A DNA stretch of 64,000 bases from Bacillota bacterium (lineage in GTDB: Bacteria; Bacillota; Clostridia; Lachnospirales; Lachnospiraceae). The position numbers were made by a program, and so were the translations under genes. How positions within the stretch are numbered: the first letter of the stretch is position 1; each line of letters begins with the position of its first letter. The stretch lies in assembly GCA_023392615.1 (NCBI GenBank), contig JAEVYT010000041.1, forward strand, positions 186,001-250,000, given 5' to 3'. The notes below the pieces were generated by a model. It saw only the letters and a program-made list of their open reading frames with translations, had not been told where the DNA came from and made no database searches. Shown piece by piece: positions 54,802-64,000 of this stretch.

Positions 54802-55596
54802 ATGTTAAATATTATCGATATACATAAAACCTTCAATGCTGGAACAATTAATGAAAAAATAGCATTAAATGGTGTAAACCTTCATCTGGATGCTGGTGAT
54901 TTTTGTACAATAATTGGTGGTAACGGCGCAGGAAAATCAACTACCCTAAATGCTATCGCAGGCGTATGGCCTGTAGATCAGGGTGCAATCATATTGGATG
55001 GTAATAATATTACCGGATTACCGGAACATAAAAGAGCGGCATATTTAGGACGAGTTTTTCAGGACCCAATGACCGGAACCGCTGCCAATATGGAGATTCA
55101 GGAAAATCTGGCTCTAGCTTATCGTCGAGGTAAAAGTAGAACCTTAAGTTGGGGAATTAAGAAATCAGAAAAAGAGAAATACTTTGAAATGCTAAAAATT
55201 CTAAATCTTGGTTTAGAAGACCGACTAACCTCAAAAGTAGGATTATTATCCGGTGGACAGAGACAGGCGTTAACTTTATTAATGGCCACCTTACAACAAC
55301 CGAAGCTTCTGCTTTTAGATGAGCATACCGCTGCTCTTGATCCAAAAACTGCTGAGAAGGTACTTCATGTTACTGACAAGATTATTGAAGAAAATAACCT
55401 GACCGCATTAATGGTTACACATAATATGAAGGATGCCATTGCACATGGCAATCGTCTCATTATGATGCATGAAGGTAAGGTAATTCTTGATATCTCGGGC
55501 GAAGATAAGAAAAACCTAACAGTGAAAGATCTGATGCTACAATTTGAGAAAGTATCAGGCGAAGAATTCGCCAATGACAAAGCAATCCTAGCTTAA
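54802..55596 (+). CDS. ABC transporter ATP-binding protein (TrpZ type)
   Basis: 264 residues: Walker A GGNGAGKST, Q-loop RVFQDPMTG, signature LLSGGQRQALTL, Walker B LLLLDEHTAALDP and H-loop VTHNMKDA. Start at ATG 54802 (MLNIIDIHK), after AAGGAGG; a longer frame beginning at 54697 overlaps the permease and is not supported. Completes the operon. Confidence 0.93.
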   Translation: MLNIIDIHKTFNAGTINEKIALNGVNLHLDAGDFCTIIGGNGAGKSTTLNAIAGVWPVDQGAIILDGNNITGLPEHKRAAYLGRVFQDPMTGTAANMEIQENLALAYRRGKSRTLSWGIKKSEKEKYFEMLKILNLGLEDRLTSKVGLLSGGQRQALTLLMATLQQPKLLLLDEHTAALDPKTAEKVLHVTDKIIEENNLTALMVTHNMKDAIAHGNRLIMMHEGKVILDISGEDKKNLTVKDLMLQFEKVSGEEFANDKAILA

Positions 55597-55614
55597 ATAT
55601 CATTGAAAATATAC

Positions 55615-55682
55615 AAGAGCTGTCACAAATCATTAATCCTTAAGGAAAACCCTTCAATGATTATGAAAATGTGACAGCTCTT
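55615..55682. terminator. Bidirectional terminator after the ABC transporter operon
   Basis: AAGAGCTGTCACA (55615-55627) is perfectly complementary to TGTGACAGCTCTT (55670-55682), with additional AATCATT/AATGATT pairing inside. Lies between the convergent ATPase and EAL-HDOD genes. Confidence 0.75.
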
Positions 55683-55745
55683 ATCATATCTATCTGTATC
55701 GTTTCTTAATCTAATACGAAAATAAAAGATAACTTAAATATATAT

Positions 55746-56954
55746 CTATTCTATTGAATCAAAAAAGTTTGTCACCCACTGTAACGTCTCAATATATCCG
55801 GGATAAAGGAGCTTCGTATCAAGTTGAATTCTTATCGCGTACTCATTCACTTTCACCCAATCTCCATGTTCATATGCTGTCAGCATCTCATATATTATTG
55901 TTAATTCACCAGTATTATGAACCAAAGCATTAAATACATCCTCAGATAGCATCATACCATGCAGAGCCTCTGCTATGGGCTCGTCCATGATTGCATCCAG
56001 CATACTAAACAGACACATCATAGCTACTTCATCTTTTCTTTTATAATAAATACTGTGATTTGCAACAAATTCTCCAAATTTTGAACGAACCAAAGAGAGT
56101 AGCATAATTTCTGTGGGTTTGCCTTCTGACATATCCTGCAGCATCAAGACGTTGATCCATCTCTCTAATTCCTTCAAGCCCATACGTACTAGTGCTTCCT
56201 TAATTGACCGAAAGGTATCTTCTCCTTTTTTATTGCTCATTGTCTTCATAACACGGTATGCAAAATGGACATCGGATTCAATCACTTCCGCTATAGCATG
56301 GTATGACGGCTCCTCCCTATGTAATTCCTGTAGAATCATAGTATACTGTAATTTCGATGCTTTTGAAGAGTTTATGCCATATACAATCTTTGGCTTACTA
56401 AAGAAATATCCTTGAAATAATTGAAATCCCATATCACAAGCTTTTTGAAATTCTTCTTCCGTCTCAATCTTTTCTGCCAGCACGACTTTGCCTTGTGCTA
56501 ATGCTTCCTTGACTTCCTCTTCAATCGACTCTAACGGTGTTATGATAATATCATATTTAATAATGTCAGCAATATAAACAATTGGGTAGTTGTTTAAGGA
56601 TTCTTCAAAATCATCCAATGCAATCTTATAACCTTTAGCTCTAAGATAATGCAATCGCTCCACCAAAACTGGATTTACTTCAACCGTTTCCAGTACTTCT
56701 ATCACTAATGTTTCAGGATCAATCAGCTCAATATTTTCTGACATTATAAAATCATAATCAAAGTTTACAAATGCTTTTGCCTTACCAACAATTTTATTTA
56801 TTCCTTGTTCAAACAAACCACCGATTACAGTCGCTGTAGCAGCACTCGAAGATGCATTTCCAAAGCTCACAGCTTCTGATGCGTCACGATACAATAACTC
56901 GTAACCATATATCTTCATTAGTTTGTTAAAAATCGGCTGACGTGCAATATACAT
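55746..56954 (-). CDS. EAL-HDOD domain protein (YuxH-like)
   Basis: 402 residues. The first 200 form an EAL-type domain starting YIARQPIFNKLMKIYGYELLYRD; its signature reads EVL instead of EAL, DDFG reads DDFE, and AEKIET and QLFQGYFFSKP are retained. The second half is a HDOD domain (YRVMKTMSNKKGEDTFRSIKEALVRMG). Family members are often catalytically impaired toward c-di-GMP, so a signalling or scaffold role is more likely than phosphodiesterase activity. Single gene. Confidence 0.88.
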   Translation of the reverse strand: MYIARQPIFNKLMKIYGYELLYRDASEAVSFGNASSSAATATVIGGLFEQGINKIVGKAKAFVNFDYDFIMSENIELIDPETLVIEVLETVEVNPVLVERLHYLRAKGYKIALDDFEESLNNYPIVYIADIIKYDIIITPLESIEEEVKEALAQGKVVLAEKIETEEEFQKACDMGFQLFQGYFFSKPKIVYGINSSKASKLQYTMILQELHREEPSYHAIAEVIESDVHFAYRVMKTMSNKKGEDTFRSIKEALVRMGLKELERWINVLMLQDMSEGKPTEIMLLSLVRSKFGEFVANHSIYYKRKDEVAMMCLFSMLDAIMDEPIAEALHGMMLSEDVFNALVHNTGELTIIYEMLTAYEHGDWVKVNEYAIRIQLDTKLLYPGYIETLQWVTNFFDSIE

Positions 56955-57060
56955 CTTTCACCCCCATTTTTAACTATATTTTTTAATATCCACAATACAT
57001 CAATAACAAATACTTGTTTATATCTTATCAAAATTCTTCATAATTCACTTTTATTCAAAT

Positions 57061-57654
57061 TTACTTATCTATCTCCTCAAATGACGACATGAGCATTCTA
57101 TAGTTTTTTTTCACCTTCTCCTCTTTTTCGCTCACCTTCATATCTTGATTGCTCATATTGGCTGTTATAATCATGAATTCGTTTATAAAGGTTATAATTT
57201 TTTCAAGTTTTTTCTCATGTAAAATAGGAATACCACTTGATAAAAATCTAATTGAATCGTAATCAAATCCTCGCTTAATTAACATATTTTTTATAGAGTC
57301 TACCTCATCCTGCTCTGTCAAAAACTGCCTCATAACGATATAAGCAACAATTTCGTTGTCAATACACAATGGAATACGATACTTCATCAAACCATTGGGA
57401 CAAAAAAATAATTCCTCCACGTTGTCATTAAAACTCGCACATGTTTCTTTACAGAGAATATGCATACGCGGATCTTTACATATTATTTCTTTACACAAAT
57501 CAATACAGGGCGAATATGTTATAATTTCACCGTCGATATCAAACAAAGTAAATGGTACTTGTATATCATTATATAGCCGATTCAAATATTCTTCCAGTAA
57601 ACTTAAATTTATTACATCACTCAATCTTTCCTTTGAGAATAAGGATTGTTCCAT
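57061..57654 (-). CDS. PocR-domain sensory protein without DNA-binding domain
   Basis: 197 residues. The PocR ligand-binding domain is recognisable in LLEEYLNRLYNDIQVPFTLFD, the cysteine-rich CIDLCKEIICKD and LCKETCASF, and the YIVMRQFLTE segment. In the propanediol regulator PocR such domains sense small diols, but there the protein also has an AraC helix-turn-helix; here only a coiled-coil tail follows. It is encoded 43 bases after a TetR gene and probably co-transcribed. Confidence 0.8.
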   Translation of the reverse strand: MEQSLFSKERLSDVINLSLLEEYLNRLYNDIQVPFTLFDIDGEIITYSPCIDLCKEIICKDPRMHILCKETCASFNDNVEELFFCPNGLMKYRIPLCIDNEIVAYIVMRQFLTEQDEVDSIKNMLIKRGFDYDSIRFLSSGIPILHEKKLEKIITFINEFMIITANMSNQDMKVSEKEEKVKKNYRMLMSSFEEIDK

Positions 57655-57697
57655 TATTTTCGCTCACTTTCATTAAACCCAGAATAGATTAAGATTT

Positions 57698-58315
57698 CTA
57701 TTCTATTTTTATCAGACGACATTTTAAGAAATTTTCAAATTGCAATTGAATTGCTTCATCCTTAATCACTAACCCTGACAATATCATTTCATATATTACA
57801 TTATCTTGTAATTGTCTAAAGTTATGATAAAGAAAATCTAAATCCCTATCGGTATAGGAAACACTTTGTGATATACACTGTTGCATTAATGGCGATAATA
57901 ATTCAAACTCCTCAGTTTGATATGATTTATAGATTTCTCTTGCTTCGGTAACCACTTCACTAGGAGCGAACACTCGATACCGCATAATAAATTTATGAAT
58001 CACACAATTATTAATACAGGATTTTATACCACTTCGAAATATTAAGAACAGTTGCTCTTGATAAGATAAATCTTTATTGAGATCTATGATTTCTCTCATC
58101 AATGTCAACTGTCCCTCAAGGATTGAAGCATAAATTGCTATAAACATATCTTTTTTTGATTTATAGTAAAAATATAAGGATGCTGCTTTAATTCCAATTT
58201 CATCACTTATTTTTCTCAAATTAGTTCCTTCATATCCTTTTTCGAGCAAATGAATAAAGGCTATTTGATTTATCCTATCCAAAGTCGTAATCCCTTTTTC
58301 AGCCGATACATCCAT
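57698..58315 (-). CDS. TetR/AcrR-family regulator
   Basis: 205 residues: N-terminal helix-turn-helix (IAFIHLLEKGYEGTNLRKISD, EIGIKAASLYFYYKSKKDMF) and a helical C-terminal domain. It precedes the PocR-domain gene in what looks like a two-gene operon, with a perfect ACCTAACGGTCGTTAGGT palindrome directly after the -10 box, so autorepression is likely. Confidence 0.88.
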   Translation of the reverse strand: MDVSAEKGITTLDRINQIAFIHLLEKGYEGTNLRKISDEIGIKAASLYFYYKSKKDMFIAIYASILEGQLTLMREIIDLNKDLSYQEQLFLIFRSGIKSCINNCVIHKFIMRYRVFAPSEVVTEAREIYKSYQTEEFELLSPLMQQCISQSVSYTDRDLDFLYHNFRQLQDNVIYEMILSGLVIKDEAIQLQFENFLKCRLIKIE

Positions 58316-58393
58316 AGTTTTCTGTCACTTTCTCTTCTCTTATATTTAACGTTTTATCGGGTGAATAAACAAAGTATCCTCAGAGAATATACC

Positions 58394-58442
58394 ACCTAAC
58401 GGTCGTTAGGTAGATTATACTATTTTTTGTCATCTTTTTCAA
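58394..58442 (-). promoter_or_regulatory. Promoter and palindromic operator of the TetR-PocR operon
   Basis: Minus-strand TTGAAA (58442-58437), 17-base spacer, TATAAT (58419-58414). Immediately downstream is the perfect 8-2-8 inverted repeat ACCTAACGGTCGTTAGGT (58394-58411), where a bound repressor would cover the start of transcription. Confidence 0.8.
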
Positions 58443-58595
58443 TATTTATAAATTTTTCTTAATTTTTTGTCAAGAACCATGTTCAACACTCCCATAAATA
58501 CTATACATTTTCTTTACAAAAATAGCATGCCGCATTACCATTAATTTACACAGTAATACTACATGCTATTCAATAATTTAATCCATTACATTACT

Positions 58596-60908
58596 CTAAA
58601 GCAATCGATTTACACGCATAATAAATTCATCTACATCAATTGGCTTTGTTATATAATCATCCATCCCTGACTTAAGACACTTCTGTCTGTCCTCCTGTTG
58701 CGCATAAGCGGTCATTGCTATAATTGGGATATTGGAAAAATTCGAGTCCTCCCTTATCATTTTGGTCAAATTATAACCATTGATCTCAGGAAGTTGAATA
58801 TCCATTAAAATCAAGTCAACATCATTATTTTGAAGTATCTCGTTTATCTCTGTTCCTTGATATGATGTTATTAATTTGTGTCCCATTTGCGCAACTATAA
58901 TCTCCATAACATTTTGGTTAATCTCGCTATCATCAATGCTTAGAATTGTTTTCGTTTCTTTTTTAGAATTCAATTTCTTATCATAATTTATTAGAGTGCT
59001 GTTATTGATAAGATTACTATTAAGCTCATGACAGTTTTCATAAGTACAACTAAATGTAAAAGTACTGCCCTGTCCTTCTACACTATTGCATGTAATTGTT
59101 CCATCCATGGCTTCGGCAAACCTTTTTGCAATCGTTAATCCTAAACCGGCTCCTCCATACTTCTTGTCAAGATTGAAATCCGCTTGAGAGAACATATCAA
59201 AGATAAACTCCGTCTGATTCTGATTAATGCCTATGCCGGTATCACTTACAATAATTTCAATCAGATTATGATCTGGCTTTTTATCCACTAACTTCGCTTT
59301 TAGAGAAATCCTACCATTATCCGTAAATTTAATAGCATTCGATATAAGATTATTTAAAATTTGGCGAATTTTTTGTACATCTCCTAATAATCTATCCGGT
59401 ATTTTTGAATCAACATAATATCCAACCTCAATCCCTTTTTCATTCGCCTCTATTGTTAAGTCGTTAAAGCATTCTTGAAGCATTAGTTTCAATGAAAAGC
59501 AAGTCCTTTTCACTTCTATCTGTCCGTGCTCTACCTTAGAAATATCCAGAATATCCGTAACGATTCCCTTTAGAGTAATCGTTGAAGTCTCCAATATGCT
59601 GATAAGCTTATGATAATCTTCATCAATTGATAGTTTATTTTTTAGCAAACGAGAGGAAGCAATAATTCCATTTAATGGTGTTCTTATTTCATGACTCATA
59701 TTGGCCAAAAAAATGCTTTTTGCTTTTGTTGCTTTTTGCGCTTCGTCAGCTAATAATGACATTCTTTCATTACTTTCTTTTAGTCTTTCCTCTATCAGTT
59801 TTCGATCTGTTACATCCTCATGTGTACCGATTATTCTTATTGGGTTCTCTTTTAAATCATACGATTGGATGGTTCCTTTTGTTCTTAACCATCGGTATAC
59901 ACCATCCCTTGCCAGTATTCTATACTCGACAGTAATTTTGATTTTTTCTTCTAATGCTTTGTTGTATTGATTTTTAATATGCTGGATATCATCTGGGTGA
60001 ATTAGTTCAAACCATTCTTTGTAGGTATAGGTCAAAACTTCTTCTCCATATCCAAGCATCACTGCTAAATCACGATTTGTTTTGTAACTTAATCCATCTA
60101 TAAAACTATAGTCCCATATGCAGAATTGCCCCCCTTCAAGCGCTATCGCTGCTCTTTCCTGACATTCTTTAATCTCATCCTTCATTTTTATATAATCTGA
60201 CAGATCACTGTATATACCAATAAAGCCTATTACCGTTTTTTTTCTGTCAGTTATAGGTGAATAGGATACCGATAATTTAACAACATGTCCGTCTTTATGA
60301 ATTCTGGCCGTCTCTACATTATCGATTGTCTTTCCCAACCATAAGATCTCTTTAATTATCTCCATCTCTTGCTTTCTGTTATTCGGTATAAAAATTTCAA
60401 TGGGTTTTCCTATGATATCACTTCTTAGATATCCTAATTTTTTTTCCGCAGCTTTATTCCATATCGTTATACAAAAGTTATGGTCTACCGCTATAATCGC
60501 CTCTTCTGCAATATCCAATGATACATCAAATATTCTTGCCTTCTTGTCTATTAAATCCATTTGTGATATGTCTTGAATTACACTGATGACGTAATTTCCT
60601 TTACTTTTCATGGTAGTCACAGAGCGAATTTTAACATGCGCTTGTGTACCATCTTTTTTACTATGAATTGCTTCAAACTCCAAGCTGTTTTTTAAAGCTT
60701 CATCCAATTGTTTTCTAACAACGGTTTTTTTATCATTCTTACGAAGATCATATATAGACATATTAATGAATTCGTTATAATCGTAACCATAGTATTCAAG
60801 AGCTTTTGTATTAAAGTATTCAATTTTTCCTGACACATCAATTATCAAAACTATATCTAGCATATTATCGAATATAATTTTAAACCAGTCCAATTCTTTC
60901 TTTTCCAT
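58596..60908 (-). CDS. Multi-PAS hybrid sensor histidine kinase
   Basis: 770 residues, no membrane segment. Three PAS modules span about residues 5-370, the last of PAC/PAS_3 type (YRILARDGVYRWLRTKGTI). HisKA follows with H406 (ANMSHEIRTPLNG), then an HATPase domain (LLGDVQKIRQILNNLISNAIKF, DTGIGI, GGAGLGLTI) and a receiver with D703 (LILMDIQLPEINGYN). No HPt domain, so an external phosphotransfer protein is needed. It is divergent from the subtilase genes and has no adjacent response regulator. Confidence 0.9.
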   Translation of the reverse strand: MEKKELDWFKIIFDNMLDIVLIIDVSGKIEYFNTKALEYYGYDYNEFINMSIYDLRKNDKKTVVRKQLDEALKNSLEFEAIHSKKDGTQAHVKIRSVTTMKSKGNYVISVIQDISQMDLIDKKARIFDVSLDIAEEAIIAVDHNFCITIWNKAAEKKLGYLRSDIIGKPIEIFIPNNRKQEMEIIKEILWLGKTIDNVETARIHKDGHVVKLSVSYSPITDRKKTVIGFIGIYSDLSDYIKMKDEIKECQERAAIALEGGQFCIWDYSFIDGLSYKTNRDLAVMLGYGEEVLTYTYKEWFELIHPDDIQHIKNQYNKALEEKIKITVEYRILARDGVYRWLRTKGTIQSYDLKENPIRIIGTHEDVTDRKLIEERLKESNERMSLLADEAQKATKAKSIFLANMSHEIRTPLNGIIASSRLLKNKLSIDEDYHKLISILETSTITLKGIVTDILDISKVEHGQIEVKRTCFSLKLMLQECFNDLTIEANEKGIEVGYYVDSKIPDRLLGDVQKIRQILNNLISNAIKFTDNGRISLKAKLVDKKPDHNLIEIIVSDTGIGINQNQTEFIFDMFSQADFNLDKKYGGAGLGLTIAKRFAEAMDGTITCNSVEGQGSTFTFSCTYENCHELNSNLINNSTLINYDKKLNSKKETKTILSIDDSEINQNVMEIIVAQMGHKLITSYQGTEINEILQNNDVDLILMDIQLPEINGYNLTKMIREDSNFSNIPIIAMTAYAQQEDRQKCLKSGMDDYITKPIDVDEFIMRVNRLL

Positions 60909-61123
60909 GTCGTGCTCCTATCTACGATTATATATCAAAAGTACTCATGCCCAATTTTCGTCCAAATCATAATACTTTGATATGTACATATTATACACGC
61001 TACGAACAATCTGATGAATATATTTTTAATGAAACTGAACAAATCATTGTTTACAAAAATAATGTGAAATAAAGTATTAGTCTAATAATATAATAGGAAT
61101 AAAGAATAAGATAGTGTGATGAT

Positions 61124-62815
61124 ATGAATATATCGGAGAACGAAAAAATATATGGAAATAACTATGCGGACTTTTTTGTCGAATATTATGGAATCCCATC
61201 TTTATTGGATCAATATAAAGATGCTGTTCGTGTAGTTAATTTTTTTACTGCTGTAGTATATCTTCCGGTAAGCGAAATGTCATCCGACTCCTTGGCAAAA
61301 GCAAACTATTCCATTCCTGCCTTATATGGATTGACAAATGATATTTCATTGGAAGCTTCAGGGATTATCAAGTTACGTAACATGCCTACTTTCAATCTGC
61401 GGGGGAAGGGTGTGTTGATTGGATTTGCCGATACCGGAATTGATTATACAAATCCTGTTTTCCAAAACACAGACAAAACCACTAGAATTGCCGCCCTCTG
61501 GGATCAGACGATTGAAAGTGATCCAAAATCGGTAAATGTTCCTTACGGAACTGAGTATTCCAGCGAAATGATCAACCGAGCTTTAATGAGTGGGGATTCT
61601 TATCAAATAGTTCCTTCCAAAGATGAGATTGGACACGGTACCATGGTAGCAGGAATTGCTGCAGGAAATGAAATACCTGAAAAAGGGTTCTACGGCGTAG
61701 CTCCGGATTCTGAGTTAATCATGGTAAAACTCAAACCAGCCAAGGCTTATTTAAAGGAGTATTATCGTATTCCCGAGAATCAAATCTGTTTTCAAGAGAA
61801 TGACCTTCTCTTTGCTTTGCAATATTTATTGAACTACGCAAGCTATGTAAACAAACCTATCGTTCTATGTATAACCTGTGATACCTCCAGGTATTCTAGG
61901 GATGGAAAAGATTTATTAAGCAGCTGGTTATCACTGCAGGCAAGCTATCCAGGTATTGCCGCTCTTGTTCCTGCCGGTAATGAAGGTAGAGCACGCAGAC
62001 ACTTTCATGGAGTAATCAACGAGACCCCCGGTTATGATACGGTGGAGCTTAATATCCCACAAAATGAAACAGGACTTACAATGGGTTTGTGGGGTTCCTC
62101 TCCTAATATCTTTACCCTCGATATTATCTCTCCCTCGGGAGAATATATCCCTAAAATAATTGTTAAGCTAAACGAAACTCAAGAGGTTCGCTTTATATTT
62201 GAATCAACAATTATTTATATACATTATCAGATCGTAGAACCAGATACCGGTGACCAGATGATCTTCCTGCGGTTTATCAATCCTGCTAAAGGAATTTGGA
62301 AATTTAATGTATATGGAAAAGGATTATTTCCAATGGACTTTAATATCTGGTTACCAATGAATGATTTTGTACTACCTGATACCTATTTTATCCGTTCTGA
62401 TCCAGATACTACACTGTTATCATTATCATGTTCCACCATTCCTATCACAGTTACTGCCTATAATGCAGCTGACAACACTCTATTTACCCAAGCAGGCTTA
62501 GGGTACACTAGAAATAATATGGTAAAACCGGATATCGCTGCACCCGGAGTTAACATACTTAGTCCAAGTATCAACCAAGAATTTATTCGTGTAACCGGTA
62601 CAAGTGCAGCGGTTGCTCACGCCGCCGGCGTGGCAGCTATGCTTATGGAGTGGGGAGAGGTTGAGGGAAAGTATCGTAATATGAGTACGCAGGATATCAA
62701 AGTGTTTATGACCCGAGGAGCACGTAGAGAGACGGATGATGTTTATCCCAACAAAAATTGGGGATATGGAATTCTAGATATCTTCAATGTTTTTGAAAGT
62801 CTAAAAAAAGGATAA
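61124..62815 (+). CDS. Csp-like subtilase (S8 peptidase), complete
   Basis: 563 residues, within the usual Csp range. About 90 N-terminal residues form a prodomain without a signal peptide. The catalytic triad is intact: D103 (FADTGIDYTNP), H171 (GHGTMVAGIAAG) and S494 (TGTSAAVAHAAG); the oxyanion asparagine lies in VPAGNEG. Between H and S is a 130-residue beta-rich jelly-roll insert, the feature that marks clostridial Csp germination proteases. Family members cleave pro-SleC in spores, but no sleC is seen here, so the substrate is open. Followed by a close paralogue. Confidence 0.88.
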   Translation: MNISENEKIYGNNYADFFVEYYGIPSLLDQYKDAVRVVNFFTAVVYLPVSEMSSDSLAKANYSIPALYGLTNDISLEASGIIKLRNMPTFNLRGKGVLIGFADTGIDYTNPVFQNTDKTTRIAALWDQTIESDPKSVNVPYGTEYSSEMINRALMSGDSYQIVPSKDEIGHGTMVAGIAAGNEIPEKGFYGVAPDSELIMVKLKPAKAYLKEYYRIPENQICFQENDLLFALQYLLNYASYVNKPIVLCITCDTSRYSRDGKDLLSSWLSLQASYPGIAALVPAGNEGRARRHFHGVINETPGYDTVELNIPQNETGLTMGLWGSSPNIFTLDIISPSGEYIPKIIVKLNETQEVRFIFESTIIYIHYQIVEPDTGDQMIFLRFINPAKGIWKFNVYGKGLFPMDFNIWLPMNDFVLPDTYFIRSDPDTTLLSLSCSTIPITVTAYNAADNTLFTQAGLGYTRNNMVKPDIAAPGVNILSPSINQEFIRVTGTSAAVAHAAGVAAMLMEWGEVEGKYRNMSTQDIKVFMTRGARRETDDVYPNKNWGYGILDIFNVFESLKKG

Positions 62816-62861
62816 TTCTAAACAGTTCGGATGTTGTAACAATTAGATGGGGTGATATGAC

Positions 62862-64000
62862 ATGACGCAAGAAGATAAATATAAAATAACAAGCAATGAT
62901 TATATGGATATTATAATACGATATAATAATAACCCCAATTATTTAAAACCTTATGAAAATTATTCTATTCAAATTATGAATGAAGCTTATGCAGTAGTTT
63001 ACATCCCAGTAGCAGATCTGGCTTCCTTCTCTTTACAGGATATAGGCTATTACTCCATTCCAAACTATTACGCTCTCACTGACGAACAGAGTCTAGATGC
63101 GTCCGGTGTTCAAAAATTAAGAAGAATCCCGTCAACAAATTTAACGGGTAAAGGTGTTATCATTGGAATTATTGATACCGGAATTGACTATACCAATCCT
63201 GTATTTATTAACAGCAATGGCAACACTCGTATATTTTCAATATGGGATCAAACCATAGAAAGTAACAATACTCCGGTTGCTGTATATCCGACCTATTATG
63301 GTACTGAATTCTCAGCGGAACAAATCAATCAAGCGCTGCGAAGCTCAAATCCGTTAAGTATTGTTCCAAGCGTTGATGAAAATGGCCATGGAACAATGTT
63401 GGCGGGAATTGCAGCAGGGTCAGAAGATAAGTCTAAAAATTTTAGCGGGGTAGCACCCGCAGCAGAATTAATGATTGTCAAACTAAAAGAAGCAAAAAAC
63501 AATCTCAAAGATCTATATTTTATTCCCCACAATATTAATTGCTATCAGGAAAATGATGTTATGTGGGGGCTTCAATATATTCTATACACTGCAAGGTTAT
63601 TAAATCGCCCGCTAGCGATCTGTATTGGCCTTGGAACCTCGCAGGGAGCGCATAATGATTATGGTTTACTTAATACTACCGTAAATCTGGCTGCTGATAC
63701 TCCACGTGTTGCTTTAACTGTATCCGCCGGTAATGAGGGAGGGTTAAACAGACATTTTTTTAGTGAAGTAAGCCCAACCAGTGGTCCTGTTACTGTAGAA
63801 CTAAATATAGCAGATAATGAGTTTGGATTTACAATGGAACTTTGGGGTGATCCTCCGATGATATACACGATGAATATCCTGTCACCCTCTGGAGAAAAAT
63901 TTGCAGTTTACGCCTATAAGTTAACGCAATCTCAAATCATTCGATTTATATTTGATCCAACAATTATTCATATAAATTTTGTTTTAATTGAACAGATTAC
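62862..64000 (+). CDS. Second Csp-like subtilase, cut by the window edge
   Basis: About 379 residues are visible; the frame runs off the right edge. It is a paralogue of the preceding gene: D105 (GIIDTGIDYTNP), H176 (NGHGTMLAGIAAG) and oxyanion segment TVSAGNEGG are present, and the jelly-roll insert has begun. The serine nucleophile lies beyond the window, so full activity cannot be judged. Start at ATG 62862; a GGGGTGAT site precedes it. Same strand, 46 bases after the first copy. Confidence 0.87.
   Translation, partial: MTQEDKYKITSNDYMDIIIRYNNNPNYLKPYENYSIQIMNEAYAVVYIPVADLASFSLQDIGYYSIPNYYALTDEQSLDASGVQKLRRIPSTNLTGKGVIIGIIDTGIDYTNPVFINSNGNTRIFSIWDQTIESNNTPVAVYPTYYGTEFSAEQINQALRSSNPLSIVPSVDENGHGTMLAGIAAGSEDKSKNFSGVAPAAELMIVKLKEAKNNLKDLYFIPHNINCYQENDVMWGLQYILYTARLLNRPLAICIGLGTSQGAHNDYGLLNTTVNLAADTPRVALTVSAGNEGGLNRHFFSEVSPTSGPVTVELNIADNEFGFTMELWGDPPMIYTMNILSPSGEKFAVYAYKLTQSQIIRFIFDPTIIHINFVLIEQI

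Overview
The window reads as chromosomal DNA of a low-GC, anaerobic, plant-fibre-degrading Firmicute, most likely a Lachnospiraceae member resembling Clostridium (Lachnoclostridium) phytofermentans. Reasons: AT-rich spacers with strong Shine-Dalgarno sites, a GH120 and a GH43 xylosidase-type enzyme without signal peptides, a late-stage cobalamin operon behind a B12 riboswitch, ferredoxin/flavodoxin proteins and Csp-like subtilases. The species call is from gene content only. No phage, transposon, CRISPR, rRNA or tRNA was seen.

Layout. 1-4229: a chemoreceptor cut by the left edge and a 900-residue Tet(M)-type ribosomal protection GTPase fused to a C-terminal Rae1/YacP-like NYN nuclease domain. 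4457-14838: a chemotaxis operon on the minus strand (cheY, cheA, a multi-PAS hybrid kinase, a second CheY-like regulator, cheW, an MCP, cheR, cheB), closed by a terminator. 14935-18657: a TetR regulator, then an AraC regulator divergent from a GH120 beta-xylosidase whose two catalytic carboxylates are in place. 18845-28600: a minus-strand cobalamin operon (cbiA, cobT, cobU, cobS, a second cobU-like gene, cobC, cbiB, cobD, cbiP, cobO) behind a cobalamin riboswitch; a well-placed 30-codon ORF lies between the aptamer and its terminator. 28699-32748: msrA, a LuxC/LuxE-type fatty-acid reductase pair without luciferase, and a small lipoprotein. 32984-36880: a ferric-siderophore ABC operon with a perfect Fur box. 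37370-40786: a TIGR00300 (ornithine cyclodeaminase-like) protein, an SDR, and the GH43 enzyme. 40948-42512: an EFR1 ferredoxin and a TetR with twin operators. 42747-52298: a PucR-centred metabolic locus (carboxylate permease, FAD oxidoreductase, aminotransferase, two 2-hydroxyacid dehydrogenases, AEC transporter, Asp/Glu-racemase-like enzyme). 52706-55596: a TrpXYZ-type ABC transporter. 55746-60908: an EAL-HDOD protein, a PocR-domain protein, a TetR and a second hybrid kinase. 61124-64000: two tandem Csp-like subtilases, the second cut by the right edge.

The observations most worth following are the ribosomal-GTPase/NYN fusion, a near-identical inverted repeat (TGGACA-n3-TGTNCM) placed before all three transcription-unit starts around pucR that point to a shared regulon, and the small ORF inside the B12 riboswitch leader.
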